From the NCBI GenBank assembly GCA_035651995.1, contig DASRER010000035.1, positions 23,122 to 87,121 of the forward strand: 64,000 bases of DNA. The letters are read 5' to 3'. This document shows positions 49,514-58,310 of the stretch, piece by piece. Each line of letters begins with the position of its first letter. Position 1 is the stretch's first letter. Source of the stretch: Terriglobales bacterium (GTDB lineage Bacteria; Acidobacteriota; Terriglobia; Terriglobales; Acidobacteriaceae). Made by a program: the position numbers and the translations under genes. The notes under the pieces were generated by a model that worked only from the letters and a program-made list of their open reading frames with translations, did not search any database and was not told where the DNA came from.

Positions 49514-49572
49514 CCGCGGAGGCGCGGAGAAACCGAGATTTGATCGCTTTCCTCCGCGTCTCAGCGTCTCGG
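49514..49572. repeat. Word hairpin, CGCGGAG / CTCCGCG class (tsaD-cca gap)
   Basis: CCGCGGAGGCGCGGAGAAAC, CGAGA on the left; CCTCCGCGTCTCAGCGTCTC, GG on the right. It lies between the divergent genes tsaD and cca, where their promoters would be expected. Confidence 0.5.
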
Positions 49573-49591
49573 CCGTAAATTCGTTCTTGGC

Positions 49592-50980
49592 ATGACCGCA
49601 AAACAGTTCGCCACCGATATTGTCCGCGCGCTCCACGACCGCGGGCACCAGGCGTACCTGGTGGGCGGATGTGTGCGCGACCTCCAGCTCGGGCGCGAGC
49701 CCGCCGACTACGACGTGGCCACTGACGCCACGCCGGATGAAGTCATGCGCATCTTCCCCGACACATTCGCCGTCGGCGCGCAGTTCGGTGTGGTGCTCGT
49801 CCCGCTGCCGCGCGCGACCGAGGAGCAGCTCGCCGCGGTCCCCGACGAGCATCCCGGCTCCGGGCACCGTCACTCGGTCGAGGTCGCCACGTTTCGCAGT
49901 GACATCGGCTACTCTGACGGGCGCCATCCCGACCAGGTGCGCTTCAGCCGCAGCGCCGAAGAGGACGCGCAGCGCCGCGACTTCACCATCAACGCCCTGC
50001 TGCTCGATCCGCTCAACAACCAGCTGCTCGACTACGTGGGCGGACGCCGCGACCTGGAGCGCGGCATCATCCGCGCCATTGGCGATCCGCACCGGCGCTT
50101 CGCTGAAGACAAGCTGCGCATGCTGCGCGCCGTGCGCTTCGCTGCGCGCTTCGACTACTGGATCGAGCCCAAAACGCTGGCGGCCATCAAGGAACTCGCT
50201 CCGCAAATCCACCAGGTTTCGCACGAGCGCGTGCGCGACGAGCTGCTCAAGATGCTGACCGAAGGCCACGCGCGCCACGCCTTCGAGCTGCTCGACCAGA
50301 CCGGCCTGCTCAAGGAAGTCCTGCCCGAGATTGCGGCGATGAAGGGCGTGGAGCAGCCGCCTCAGTTTCATCCCGAGGGCGATGTGTGGGTGCACACGCT
50401 GCTACTGCTCGATGGTCTTCAGGCCGGGGCTTCCGCCACGCTCGCGCTCGGCGCTTTGCTGCACGACGTGGGCAAGCCGCCCACCTTCCGCCGCGCCCCC
50501 GACCGCATCCGCTTCGACGGCCACGTGGAGGTCGGAATGAAGATGGCGCAGGAAATCTGCCGCCGGCTGCGGCTCTCGACCCACGAAACCGACCAGGTGG
50601 TGGCGCTCGTCGGCAACCACATGCGCTTTGCCGACGTGGAGCAGATGAAGGACTCGACCTTCAAGCGCTTTGTCCGCCTGCCGCGCTTCGACGAGCACAT
50701 GGAACTCCATCGGCTCGACTGCATGGCCAGCCATCGCGACCTGGACCGCTACAATTTCACACGTCACCGATTGGCCGAAATGCCGCCCGAGGCGATCCGG
50801 CCGGCGCCGCTCATCACCGGCAGCGACCTGATCGCGGCCGGCTATGCGCCCGGGCCGCTGTTCAAGGAAATCCTTGCCGCCGTCGAAGACCAGCAGCTCG
50901 AAGGGCGTCTTGCGTCGCGGGACGAAGCCATGCAGTTCGTCGCGCGCCAGTTCCCGCTGGCCGCACAGCGCGAATGCTAA
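49592..50980 (+). CDS. CCA tRNA nucleotidyltransferase / poly(A)-polymerase family
   Basis: A 462-residue class II nucleotidyltransferase that adds CCA to tRNA 3' ends (or A-tails in PcnB-like members). It has AYLVGGCVRDLQLGREPADY with the catalytic Asp pair (DYDVATDATPDEV), RRDFTINALLLDP and EDKLRMLRAVRFAARF. The C-terminal half carries a metal-dependent HD domain (LGALLHDVGKPPTF, VALVGNHMRFADVEQM), which gives phosphohydrolase activity in some homologues. It starts at ATG 49592. The genes dciA, gatC and gatA follow on the same strand. Confidence 0.93.
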   Translation: MTAKQFATDIVRALHDRGHQAYLVGGCVRDLQLGREPADYDVATDATPDEVMRIFPDTFAVGAQFGVVLVPLPRATEEQLAAVPDEHPGSGHRHSVEVATFRSDIGYSDGRHPDQVRFSRSAEEDAQRRDFTINALLLDPLNNQLLDYVGGRRDLERGIIRAIGDPHRRFAEDKLRMLRAVRFAARFDYWIEPKTLAAIKELAPQIHQVSHERVRDELLKMLTEGHARHAFELLDQTGLLKEVLPEIAAMKGVEQPPQFHPEGDVWVHTLLLLDGLQAGASATLALGALLHDVGKPPTFRRAPDRIRFDGHVEVGMKMAQEICRRLRLSTHETDQVVALVGNHMRFADVEQMKDSTFKRFVRLPRFDEHMELHRLDCMASHRDLDRYNFTRHRLAEMPPEAIRPAPLITGSDLIAAGYAPGPLFKEILAAVEDQQLEGRLASRDEAMQFVARQFPLAAQREC

Positions 50981-51067
50981 GATTGAACATCGGGTCATCG
51001 GGTTATTGACCACTGGGCCCTGATTGTCGGTTCAATGATCAATGACCCGATGACCCGATGTTCAATC
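50981..51067. repeat. Word hairpin, ATGACCCGATG class, near-perfect copy
   Basis: Arms 50981-51009 and 51039-51067 are complementary at 28 of 29 positions; the single mismatch is at 51004. Within each arm the word CGGGTCATCGGGT is a tandem repeat. The central 29 bases contain GGGCCC. It fills the gap between cca and dciA and starts one base after the cca stop. Confidence 0.8.
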
Positions 51068-51070
51068 GCG

Positions 51071-51370
51071 ATGGAGCCGGCGCGTCCAGCCCTGCACAAG
51101 ATCGCTCTCGACCTGCTGAGGCAGGCGGGCGAGGCGGAGGCGCCGCTGTTGGCCTGGCGGCTGGTGTGCGGATCGAGCGTCGCTGAGCGGACGCGTGCCA
51201 CGGCATTCGCCACGCCCGTGCTCACGGTCGAAGTGCCCGACGCTGCCTGGCGCGCCGAACTGAAGTCGCTCGAGCCGCAGTACCTGGCGGCGCTGCGCCA
51301 GATGCTCGGCGAACGCGTCACGCGCATTGAGTTCGTCGTGGTCGGAGGATCGAGAAGGCCGCCAGCATGA
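51071..51370 (+). CDS. DciA-family (DUF721) replication-associated protein
   Basis: A 99-residue protein with the DUF721/DciA signature PLLAWRLVCGSSVAERTRAT, then VLTVEVPDAAWRAELKSLEP and RVTRIEFVV. DciA recruits or loads the replicative DnaB helicase in bacteria lacking DnaC. The ATG at 51071 sits immediately after a word hairpin, with no clear Shine-Dalgarno site. The stop overlaps gatC (ATGA), indicating coupled translation with the tRNA-amidotransferase subunits. Confidence 0.85.
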   Translation: MEPARPALHKIALDLLRQAGEAEAPLLAWRLVCGSSVAERTRATAFATPVLTVEVPDAAWRAELKSLEPQYLAALRQMLGERVTRIEFVVVGGSRRPPA

Positions 51371-51696
51371 AAGTCACAGAAAAAGACGTGCTCTACGTCG
51401 CCGACCTGGCCAACCTGGAGCTGACCGATGCCGAGCGCGCGCGCATGGTGCGCGACCTGAACCAGATTCTTGAGCACATCGACATGCTCAACGAGCTCGA
51501 CACGGCGAACGTGCCGCCCATGGCGCAAATTTGCGACCGCTTCGGCGTCGATCCGGCAAAGACCGGCAGCGCGCGCTTCCTCTACGCCATGCGTCCCGAT
51601 GAAGTCCGGCCGTCGCTGCCGCGCGAAGCCGCGCTGAAGAACGCGCCCGAGTCCGACGGAACGTTCTTCAAAGTCCCCAAGGTGATCGAGCGCTGA
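51367..51696 (+). CDS. gatC: Glutamyl/aspartyl-tRNA amidotransferase subunit C
   Basis: A 109-residue stabilising subunit of the GatCAB complex that turns Glu-tRNA-Gln and Asp-tRNA-Asn into Gln-tRNA and Asn-tRNA. Motifs [40 protein letters not shown] and [20 protein letters not shown] are canonical, and the tail ends [12 protein letters not shown]. Its ATG overlaps the dciA stop, and gatA begins two bases after its stop. gatB is not in the window. Confidence 0.97.
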   Translation: MKVTEKDVLYVADLANLELTDAERARMVRDLNQILEHIDMLNELDTANVPPMAQICDRFGVDPAKTGSARFLYAMRPDEVRPSLPREAALKNAPESDGTFFKVPKVIER

Positions 51697-51698
51697 CC

Positions 51699-53138
51699 AT
51701 GGACCTGGGGCTGCTCACCGTCGCATCCACGCGCACCGCCGTCCAGGAGCGGCAGGTCACCGCCACCGCGCTCGCCGAAAACTTCTATACAAAGATCGCC
51801 AGCGACGACGCCGACATTCACGCTTATCTGCACCTGTGCCGCGAGCGCGCATTGCAGAAAGCCGGCGAGATCGATGCCGCGGCCAAAAAAGGCGACGCCT
51901 TGCCGCCGCTGGCCGGTGTTCCCATCGCGGTGAAAGACGTGATGGTGATGCGCGGCGTCCGCGCCACAGCGGGTTCGAAGATCCTGGAAAACTACGTTTC
52001 GCCCTACGACTGCACCGCGGTGGCGCGCCTGGAAGCTGCCGGCGCCGTTGTGCTGGGCAAGACGAACTGCGACGAGTTTGCCATGGGCTCGTCGAACGAG
52101 AACTCGGCCTACGGCCCGGTGCGCAATCCGCGTGACAAGTCGCGCGTTCCCGGCGGATCGTCGGGCGGATCGGCGGCGGCCGTCGCCGCCGGAACCGCCG
52201 TTGCCGCGCTCGGTTCCGATACGGGCGGCTCCATCCGCCAGCCGGCATCGTTCTGCGGCGTCGTCGGCCTCATGCCGACTTACGGCCGCGTGTCGCGCTA
52301 CGGCCTGATCGCGTTCGGCTCGTCGCTCGACCACATTGGCCCGCTCACCAAGTCAGCGAAAGACGCGGCGATTTTGCTGCGCCACATGGCGGGACGCGAT
52401 CCGCTCGATTCCACCTCCGCCAACGTTCCTGTGCCCGATTACGAAGCCGCCATCGGCGAGCCGGTGCGCGGGCTCAGGCTCGGCGTTCCGCGCGAGTATT
52501 TCGGCGATGGTCTCGACCCGGAGGTTCGCGCTTCGGTCGAAGCCGCGATCCAGAAGCTGGCGTCCGCCGGCTGCGAGGTTGTGCCGATTTCCATGCCGCA
52601 CACCAAGTACGCCATTCCCACGTACTACGTGGTGGCGACGGCCGAAGCGTCATCGAATTTGGCGCGCTACGACGGCGTGCGCTACGGCCATCGCTCGCGC
52701 GGGGCGCGCACGCTGAGCGAGATGTATCGCCGCAGCCGCGACGAAGGCTTCGGCCCCGAGGTGAAGCGCCGCATCATGCTCGGCACCTACGCGCTCAGCG
52801 CCGGTTACTACGACGCGTACTACCTGAAGGCGCAGCGCGTGCGCACGCTGCTCACAAAAGACTTCGAAGATGCGTTCACCAAAGTGGACGCCATCGTTAC
52901 GCCCACATCGCCCACACCCGCGTTCAAGCTCGGCGAAAAATCCGACGATCCGCTGGCCATGTATCTCGCCGACATCTACACCGTGACTGCCGACCTCGCC
53001 GGCGTTCCCGGCATTTCAGTGCCGTGCGGCAACTCGCGCGAGGGCCTGCCCATCGGGCTGCAAATCCTCGGCCGCCACTTCGACGAGGCCACCGTGCTCC
53101 GCCTGGCGCACGCCTATGAGCACGCGCGAGCGGCGTAA
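51699..53138 (+). CDS. gatA: Glutamyl/aspartyl-tRNA amidotransferase subunit A
   Basis: The 479-residue amidase subunit that frees ammonia from glutamine for the transamidation. The amidase-signature triad is present: catalytic Lys in [13 protein letters not shown], the cis-Ser and nucleophile Ser in [14 protein letters not shown] and [14 protein letters not shown]. The length matches GatA. The start [20 protein letters not shown] is typical. Tight spacing to gatC places it in the same transcript. Confidence 0.97.
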   Translation: MDLGLLTVASTRTAVQERQVTATALAENFYTKIASDDADIHAYLHLCRERALQKAGEIDAAAKKGDALPPLAGVPIAVKDVMVMRGVRATAGSKILENYVSPYDCTAVARLEAAGAVVLGKTNCDEFAMGSSNENSAYGPVRNPRDKSRVPGGSSGGSAAAVAAGTAVAALGSDTGGSIRQPASFCGVVGLMPTYGRVSRYGLIAFGSSLDHIGPLTKSAKDAAILLRHMAGRDPLDSTSANVPVPDYEAAIGEPVRGLRLGVPREYFGDGLDPEVRASVEAAIQKLASAGCEVVPISMPHTKYAIPTYYVVATAEASSNLARYDGVRYGHRSRGARTLSEMYRRSRDEGFGPEVKRRIMLGTYALSAGYYDAYYLKAQRVRTLLTKDFEDAFTKVDAIVTPTSPTPAFKLGEKSDDPLAMYLADIYTVTADLAGVPGISVPCGNSREGLPIGLQILGRHFDEATVLRLAHAYEHARAA

Positions 53139-53314
53139 ATCAGCCCGGCCATAGTCCTTGGTAACCGCGTGTAAGAACTGCTCGCTGGACGCCCGATTTT
53201 CCTCCTGTTCCCAACCGACGCCATCACGTAACCAACTCATTCCATTTGACTTGCCAGCGGGCAGCTCTGGTTGAAGCCGTGCATCCAGGTAGGGCGTTGC
53301 TGAGGAGAAAAGCG

Positions 53315-53731
53315 ATGAAGTGCATCACTCGTCTGCTGCTTGCCATCGGGACCGCTGCGGCACTTTGCTCGGCCCCGGCTTTCGCCAAGGACCACGGGCA
53401 AGGCCACGGCAAGGACAAATTCGAGAAGCACGACCGGGATCACGACCGCGACGATCGCTGGCGCCGCGACCATGATCGCGACGATCACTTCCGCCATGCC
53501 AACTCGGGAACACCTCCGGGCTGGAGGCACGGGCGCAAGACCGGATGGGGCAACTGCGACCTGCCTCCGGGACAGGCAAAGAAGCAAGGCTGCCATTCGA
53601 CCTGGGTGAACCATCGTGACCGTGACCGCGACCGCCGCATCTGGCGTGATCGCGCCGAAAACCGTCGCGAACGCGAACGCCGCGAACGCGAGCGCCGGGA
53701 GCCCGCGAGCCACGAGTGCGCCCGCGCCTGA
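53315..53731 (+). CDS. Secreted Asp/Arg/His-rich low-complexity protein
   Basis: A 138-residue protein with a textbook signal peptide (KCITRLLLAIGTAAALCSAP, AFA cleavage) and a good ribosome-binding site (GAGGAGAAA). The mature chain is dominated by Asp/Arg/His repeats (KHDRDHDRDDRWRRDHDRDD) and, after a central SGTPPGWRHGRKTGWGNCDL, by an Arg/Glu-rich helix (RAENRRERERRERERREP). The central motif PPGxxxG..TGWGNCDLPPGQ is reminiscent of small secreted proteins of Proteobacteria and Acidobacteria. A single Cys pair is present. Metal or polyanion binding is plausible. The function is unknown. Confidence 0.8.
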   Translation: MKCITRLLLAIGTAAALCSAPAFAKDHGQGHGKDKFEKHDRDHDRDDRWRRDHDRDDHFRHANSGTPPGWRHGRKTGWGNCDLPPGQAKKQGCHSTWVNHRDRDRDRRIWRDRAENRRERERRERERREPASHECARA

Positions 53732-53886
53732 GCGCTGGCAGCAACGCGGCGCTTGGCGCGCGCCAGGAAGTACAGGTGAATAAGTAACCCGGTTCCGGCG
53801 CTCGCGGGCATGCAGCCTGCTTCCGCCAGTGTGCGGATGCGGGCTTTCCCTGTTCTGAACCAGCCCGAGGCCGTGGCCCCAGCACC

Positions 53887-54909
53887 ATGCAACCAACCGG
53901 ATTGTGCTCGCTTCCTAAATTCATGCCCCAATCGCAGGCTTCGCGGAAGCGCGCCCGGCGCATTCTGCTGGTGGAGGACAGCGAAGGAAATCGCGACCTG
54001 ATGCGCGAGTTGCTGACGGTGCGCGGCTACGATGTGGTGACGGCCGCCAATGCCGACGAGGCGGAAGCTGCCATTCGCGTCCAGCAGCCTGACCTTATCC
54101 TGCTCGACGTGATCATGCCGGGGCGCTCCGGATACGATCTCTGCCGCAAGCTGAAGAGCGACCCCACCACGCGCCTGGTTCCCGTGGTGATGATCACCGG
54201 ACTGACCAGCCGCGAAGACCGCATCCGCGGCATTCAGGCCGGCGCCGACGAATTCCTGAGCAAGCCCATCGTCCCCGAAGAACTGTTTGCGCGCGCCGAG
54301 TCGCTGCTTCGCCTGAAGGACTACACCGACGAGCTGGAAAACGTCGAGTCCGTGCTCTTCACCCTGGCGCGCAGCGTGGAGGCGCGCGATCCATACACCG
54401 AAGGCCACTGCGAGCGGCTCTCGCGGTATAGCGTGGACCTGGGCCGCCGCCTGGGCCTCGACGAAGACTCGCTCACCGCGCTGCACCGCGGCAGCATTCT
54501 CCACGACCTGGGCAAGATCGTCATTCCCGATGAAATTCTTCGCAAGGGAAAGAACCTGAGTCCGGAAGAGTGGCAGATCATGAAGCAGCATCCCGTCACC
54601 GGCGAAAGCATCTGCCAGCCGCTGAAGTCGCTGCGCAACGTGCTGCCCATCATCCGCCACCACCACGAGCACTGGAACGGCACCGGCTATCCCGATGCAC
54701 TGCGCGGCGAGGAAATCCCGTTCCTGGCCCGGGTCCTGCAGGTAGTGGATGTTTACGACGCCCTCCGCACCGCCCGCCCCTACAAGCCGGCGCTTTCCCA
54801 CTCCGAGTCCGAGCGCACCATGCGCGGCGAAGCCGCCAGCGGTTTGTGGGATCCCGACCTGGTGGCCTCCTTCCTCGGCATGGTCTCCGAGCAGCGCCAG
54901 GCTGCTTGA
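53887..54909 (+). CDS. Response regulator with HD-GYP phosphodiesterase output
   Basis: A 340-residue predicted cyclic di-GMP phosphodiesterase. The receiver domain (about 22-140) has ILLVEDSEGNRDLMRELLTV, phospho-acceptor D74 (LILLDVIMPGRSGYD) and FLSKPIVPEEL. The HD-GYP domain has the metal pair H206-D207 (SILHDLGKIVIPDEIL), HHHEHWNGTGYPD with G267-Y268-P269 intact, and LQVVDVYDALRTARPYK. The N-terminal start is uncertain: ATG 53923 (MPQSQ) is an alternative that skips a poorly conserved leader. With the PAS-GGDEF enzyme at 10-11 kb the window encodes both synthesis and breakdown of c-di-GMP. Confidence 0.93.
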   Translation: MQPTGLCSLPKFMPQSQASRKRARRILLVEDSEGNRDLMRELLTVRGYDVVTAANADEAEAAIRVQQPDLILLDVIMPGRSGYDLCRKLKSDPTTRLVPVVMITGLTSREDRIRGIQAGADEFLSKPIVPEELFARAESLLRLKDYTDELENVESVLFTLARSVEARDPYTEGHCERLSRYSVDLGRRLGLDEDSLTALHRGSILHDLGKIVIPDEILRKGKNLSPEEWQIMKQHPVTGESICQPLKSLRNVLPIIRHHHEHWNGTGYPDALRGEEIPFLARVLQVVDVYDALRTARPYKPALSHSESERTMRGEAASGLWDPDLVASFLGMVSEQRQAA

Positions 54910-55007
54910 CACGCACCAGCCGCTTTACCGCTGAGTTGCGCTCCTATAGAGTTGCCACGGGCTTTTGCACAGCAACACTGCCTGCAATTCGCGGCTCTAA
55001 CTAGCAG

Positions 55008-55784
55008 ATGCCAGCCATCAGCATCGTCATTCCGGCATATAACGAAGGACAGCGCATCGGCGCCACCCTGCAGCGTGTGCTGGACTACGCCGCCGAGCAG
55101 CGCTGGGACGCCGAATGCGTGGTGGTCAACGACGGCTCGCGCGACAACACCGCCGCCCTGGTGCGCGAGGCCGCCGCGCGCAATCCCGCCGTGCGACTCA
55201 TCGAGAACCCCGGCAATCGCGGCAAGGGCTACACCGTGCGCAACGGCATGCTCAACGCCGCCGGCGACCTGCTGCTGTTCACAGACGCCGATCTCTCATC
55301 CCCCATCGAGGAAGCGCCACGCCTTTTCGCCGCGCTGAACTCCGGCGCCGACATCGCCATCGGCTCGCGCTGGCTGCAACGCGAACTGCAAACCCTGCGT
55401 CAGCCCTGGTACCGTCAAATCTTCGGGCGCGCATTCAATTTTTTTCTCAGAACGGTCCTGGGGCTGTCTTTTAAAGACACGCAGTGTGGCTTCAAGGCAT
55501 TCAAGCGCGGCGCCGCGCAGGCCATCTTTCCGCGCCAACTGGTGGAGCGCTGGGGCTTCGATCCTGAAGTGCTTTTTCTCGCCCGCAAGCTCGGACTGCG
55601 CACCGACGAAGTCGCGGTCCGGTGGGCCCACGATCGCCGCACCAAGATCAGCTTTTTCCGCGACGGCATGCGCATGGTCGTCGAGGTCCTCAAGGTGCGG
55701 ATGCACGACCTGGCCGGACGCTACGACCAACCCGTGCCTGCGGTCGCAACACCGCACGTCGAGCGAGTCAAGACGGGGCAGTGA
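55008..55784 (+). CDS. Family 2 glycosyltransferase, dolichyl-phosphate glucosyltransferase-like
   Basis: A 258-residue GT-A enzyme transferring a sugar from a nucleotide donor to a lipid carrier. AISIVIPAYNEGQRIGATLQ, ECVVVNDGSRDNTAALVREA and LLFTDADLSSPIEEAPRLFA contain the donor-binding and DxD-like residues. DTQCGFKAFKRGAAQAIFPR and GFDPEVLFLARKLGLRTDEV are typical of the dolichol-phosphate glucose synthase-like subgroup. No transmembrane domain is present. It likely feeds envelope glycan or glycoprotein synthesis. It is followed within ten bases by thiE, an unrelated function. Confidence 0.9.
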   Translation: MPAISIVIPAYNEGQRIGATLQRVLDYAAEQRWDAECVVVNDGSRDNTAALVREAAARNPAVRLIENPGNRGKGYTVRNGMLNAAGDLLLFTDADLSSPIEEAPRLFAALNSGADIAIGSRWLQRELQTLRQPWYRQIFGRAFNFFLRTVLGLSFKDTQCGFKAFKRGAAQAIFPRQLVERWGFDPEVLFLARKLGLRTDEVAVRWAHDRRTKISFFRDGMRMVVEVLKVRMHDLAGRYDQPVPAVATPHVERVKTGQ

Positions 55785-55791
55785 ATCCCGA

Positions 55792-56463
55792 TTGGCATTC
55801 GCAACTTTGCTGCTCTACTACATCACCGACCGTACACAGTTTCCCGGCGACGAGGCGGCCCGCCGCGCCCGGCTGTTGGAGCGAATCGCCGCAGCTGCCG
55901 GCGCGGGAGTGGATTACATCCAACTGCGCGAAAAGGACCTGAGCGCTCGCGAGCTGGAACAGCTGGCGCGCGCTGCCATCCAGGCAATTCGCGGTGCTTC
56001 GTCGAGCGCGCGCCTGCTCATCAACTCGCGCTGCGATGTGGCGCTCGCCGCCGGCGCGAATGGCGTGCACCTGCGCGCCGGTGCGCAAGACATCTCGGCA
56101 GCCGACGCGCGCGCCCTGCTCGTCCGCGCCGGCATGTCGTCTCCCATTGTCGCGGCTTCGTGCCACGCGTCGAGCGAGGTCGCGTTGGCGGCCTCGGAGG
56201 GCGCTGACTTCGCCGTCTTCGGACCCGTGTTCGGCAAAGGACCAGACGCTGCGCACGAGCAGGTGGCGCCTGCCGGCCTCAGCGCGCTGCGCGCCGCCTG
56301 CTCGGCGTCTGTTGGAGGCATGCCAGTTTTGGCCCTCGGCACCGTCAGCACGGAGAACGCCGCCGGCTGCCTGCGCGCCGGCGCCGCGGGTGTGGCGGGA
56401 ATCAGGTTGTTTCAGAATGGCGACGTGGCCGCGACTGTTCGCCGTCTGCGCTCTCTTCCATAG
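55792..56463 (+). CDS. thiE: Thiamine-phosphate synthase
   Basis: Couples HMP-PP with the thiazole phosphate to thiamine phosphate. The TIM-barrel motifs are clear: LYYITDRTQFPGDEAARRAR, GVDYIQLREKDLSARELEQL, LLINSRCDVALAAGANGVHL, SCHASSEVALAASEGADFAV, FGPVFGKGP and VLALGTVSTENAAGCLRAGA. The start is not certain. TTG 55792 is given, and TTG 55807 begins the conserved region. It is about 223 residues and ends at 56463, overlapping the 3' end of the convergent YdeI-like gene by 62 bases. Confidence 0.93.
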   Translation: MAFATLLLYYITDRTQFPGDEAARRARLLERIAAAAGAGVDYIQLREKDLSARELEQLARAAIQAIRGASSSARLLINSRCDVALAAGANGVHLRAGAQDISAADARALLVRAGMSSPIVAASCHASSEVALAASEGADFAVFGPVFGKGPDAAHEQVAPAGLSALRAACSASVGGMPVLALGTVSTENAAGCLRAGAAGVAGIRLFQNGDVAATVRRLRSLP

Positions 56464-57190
56464 TGCTGTTCCGCGTCTGCTTCTTCTGCGCCCCGCGTCC
56501 TTCGGCGTAGTCCAGCATCACCTCGACGCACTTGGCCAGGCGGCGGGCGCGCGCCTCCGGCGTTTTGTAGCCGAAGAGTCCGAACAGGTGAAAGCGTTTT
56601 TGTGAGCGCGGCATCAGCTCCCAGCCACGCCGTGCTTTCGCGTTGCGCGCCATCGCGGCTTGCAGAACCGGAGGCGGTTCGCGCTCGGCCTCCATCACCT
56701 GCATCAGCCGCTCGGCCATCTGCTCAGAGCGGCGCGCGCGCGTTTCCTCATGCTTGGCCTCGCTGATCACCCGGATGAGGTCACGGCGTGTCGAGGGACT
56801 GAGCGTGTCGAAGAACTTGCGCAGGCGCTTGTCCTGGTCGAGCGCGCGCCGCAACTCTAGTGGCACGGTCACCATGCGCTCTTCGGTATCGGGCTCCATG
56901 CGGAACTCGGCCGTGGCGCCGGGCAGGGCGCGTCCGCCCCTCTGCATCTGCTTGTTGACCACCATGTAATGCGTGCCGCGGCCGGTAGGAAACAGCGAGG
57001 TGCGGAAGGCGAAGCCGTTGACGCTGCCTCGGACTCGGATCTGTCCGCGCTTGCCCCAGATTTTCGCCGCGTCGAACGGCACGTGAATGATGACCCAGCC
57101 CAGATTGCCGGGCATGCGCTCGAGCGTGGCGCGGAACTTCCTCTCGGTCGGCACAGAAACTACCTGCCACGGATTCACGACGGATGACAC
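56402..57190 (-). CDS. DUF1905 / YdeI-OmpD-associated family protein (long form)
   Basis: About 262 residues. The N-terminal DUF1905 beta-barrel (about 15-110: RKFRATLERMPGNLGWVIIH, WGKRGQIRVRGSVNGFAFRT, GTHYMVVNKQMQRGGRA) is followed by a YdeI-type helical domain (VPLELRRALDQDKRLRKFFD, TRRDLIRVISEAKHEETRAR) and an extra C-terminal stretch with PRSQKRFHLFGLFGYKTPEA. The C-terminus is basic. The function of this pair of domains is unknown. The first codons overlap a word-hairpin arm, so the true start may be the GTG about 12 codons downstream. It is the last gene of the ArsR operon. Confidence 0.8.
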   Translation of the reverse strand: MSSVVNPWQVVSVPTERKFRATLERMPGNLGWVIIHVPFDAAKIWGKRGQIRVRGSVNGFAFRTSLFPTGRGTHYMVVNKQMQRGGRALPGATAEFRMEPDTEERMVTVPLELRRALDQDKRLRKFFDTLSPSTRRDLIRVISEAKHEETRARRSEQMAERLMQVMEAEREPPPVLQAAMARNAKARRGWELMPRSQKRFHLFGLFGYKTPEARARRLAKCVEVMLDYAEGRGAQKKQTRNSTMEESADGEQSRPRRHSETT

Positions 57191-57234
57191 CGATCAGAAT
57201 GGGCCAAGTCCGTGTTATCCGTGTTCATCCGTGG
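57169..57234. repeat. Word hairpin, CCACGGATGAACACGGAT class
   Basis: CCACGGATTCACGACGGATG, ACACCG (57169-57193) is complementary to CCGTGTTATCCGTGTTCATC, CGTGG (57210-57234). The left arm reaches into the start of the downstream YdeI-like gene. Confidence 0.6.
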
Positions 57235-57240
57235 TGAGTC

Positions 57241-57744
57241 CTACATCATCTTCTTCCCCGCGGCGATCATGGCGACAGCTTTGCGGATGCGCTTCACGCG
57301 GGTCTCGGCGCGCTTGGCGCTCTCGATACAGTCAACGTAGGCCTTGCGCTGCGAGTAGGAGAATTCAGCAAACTGCGATTTTGCCTTCTCATTTGCCGCG
57401 AGCGCCTTCTTCAGGTCGGGCGGGACCTTGACGACGCGCGGCCCGGAATCGGGAGCCAGCGTGAATGTGGCTGAACTCCCCGGCTGAACCTTGGCGCCCG
57501 CCTGCATCTGCTTGTTGACCATCATCGTGTGCCCGCCGTTGCCGTCGGGAAAAATCGACGAGCGGAAGGCGTAGCCGTTGATGGTGCCCTTCACTGACAT
57601 GCGCGCCTTTGTTCCCCACACCTCCTCCACCCTGAAGGGAACGCGCATGATCACCCAGCTGCCGCCTGGGCCAACCGCTTCCAGCTTCGCTTTGAACGTC
57701 TTCTGGTTCTGGGCACTCATCGTTTCCACCATCGCCGCACTCAC
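57241..57744 (-). CDS. DUF1905 / YdeI-OmpD-associated family protein (short form)
   Basis: A 167-residue paralogue of the downstream gene. It shows KTFKAKLEAVGPGGSWVIMR, WGTKARMSVKGTINGYAFRS, GGHTMMVNKQMQAGAKVQPG, VPPDLKKALAANEKAKSQFA, and FSYSQRKAYVDCIESAKRAE. GTG 57744 overlaps the stop of the VOC gene (GTGA), so translation is probably coupled; ATG 57720 is an alternative. The two paralogues in one operon suggest a gene duplication. The function is unknown. Confidence 0.88.
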   Translation of the reverse strand: MSAAMVETMSAQNQKTFKAKLEAVGPGGSWVIMRVPFRVEEVWGTKARMSVKGTINGYAFRSSIFPDGNGGHTMMVNKQMQAGAKVQPGSSATFTLAPDSGPRVVKVPPDLKKALAANEKAKSQFAEFSYSQRKAYVDCIESAKRAETRVKRIRKAVAMIAAGKKMM

Positions 57745-58277
57745 AGCGAGGAGCCTTTCGCCGCCTTCGCACCCGGCCCCTCGAGCACGTACTGGTTGCC
57801 GTACGGGTCTTCGAAGATTGCTTGCGTACCCCAGGGACGGACTTCGGGCGCGCGCACGAATTTCACGCCACGCGAGCGCAAGACTTCGTAGGTTTTAACA
57901 CAGTCGGCAGTGCTGAAGACCCAGCTCACTTCTTTTCCGATGCGATCGGAATGGTTGGTCATGTTCCCTTCCCCATTGCCGCTCTCCGGCAGGTCGAGCA
58001 CGATCCCAATGTCTTTTTGCCCTTTGGGCGCTACCACCACCCATCGTTGCCCAGGCGCGGGACCGTACTTCTGGTCCTGGACCTTGTCGAAGCCCAGTTT
58101 GCCGACGTAGAAGGCCAGGGCCTCGTCCAGGTTCGGCACCACCAGCGTGACAAAGTGCAGCCGGCTGATGCCGGCAATCTCGCCGGCGGGCGCCGGCTTG
58201 GCCGTTTGGGCCATGGCCGACCCGGCGTTGAAGAACAGGAGCATCCAAAGCAGGGCCGCAATCGTGATGCGTTTCAT
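57741..58277 (-). CDS. Exported VOC-family (glyoxalase-like) protein
   Basis: A 178-residue protein with a signal peptide (MKRITIAALLWMLLFFNAGS, AMAQ), unusual for this otherwise cytosolic fold. The VOC domain follows: RLHFVTLVVPNLDEALAFYV, GKLGFDKVQDQKYG, WVVVAPKGQKDIGIVLDLPE, AIFEDPYGNQYVLEGPGAK. GGAGGGAAACA precedes the ATG. It is third in the ArsR-AHSA1-VOC-YdeI-YdeI operon. A periplasmic role is inferred from the signal. Confidence 0.88.
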   Translation of the reverse strand: MKRITIAALLWMLLFFNAGSAMAQTAKPAPAGEIAGISRLHFVTLVVPNLDEALAFYVGKLGFDKVQDQKYGPAPGQRWVVVAPKGQKDIGIVLDLPESGNGEGNMTNHSDRIGKEVSWVFSTADCVKTYEVLRSRGVKFVRAPEVRPWGTQAIFEDPYGNQYVLEGPGAKAAKGSSL

Positions 58278-58310
58278 TGTTTCCCTCCTCTGTTTGACTG
58301 GCTTCGGGTT

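Noticed and set aside
55486..55791. N-terminal extension of thiE
   Set aside because: It overlaps the glycosyltransferase gene in another frame, and thiE homologues begin near the LLYYITD segment.
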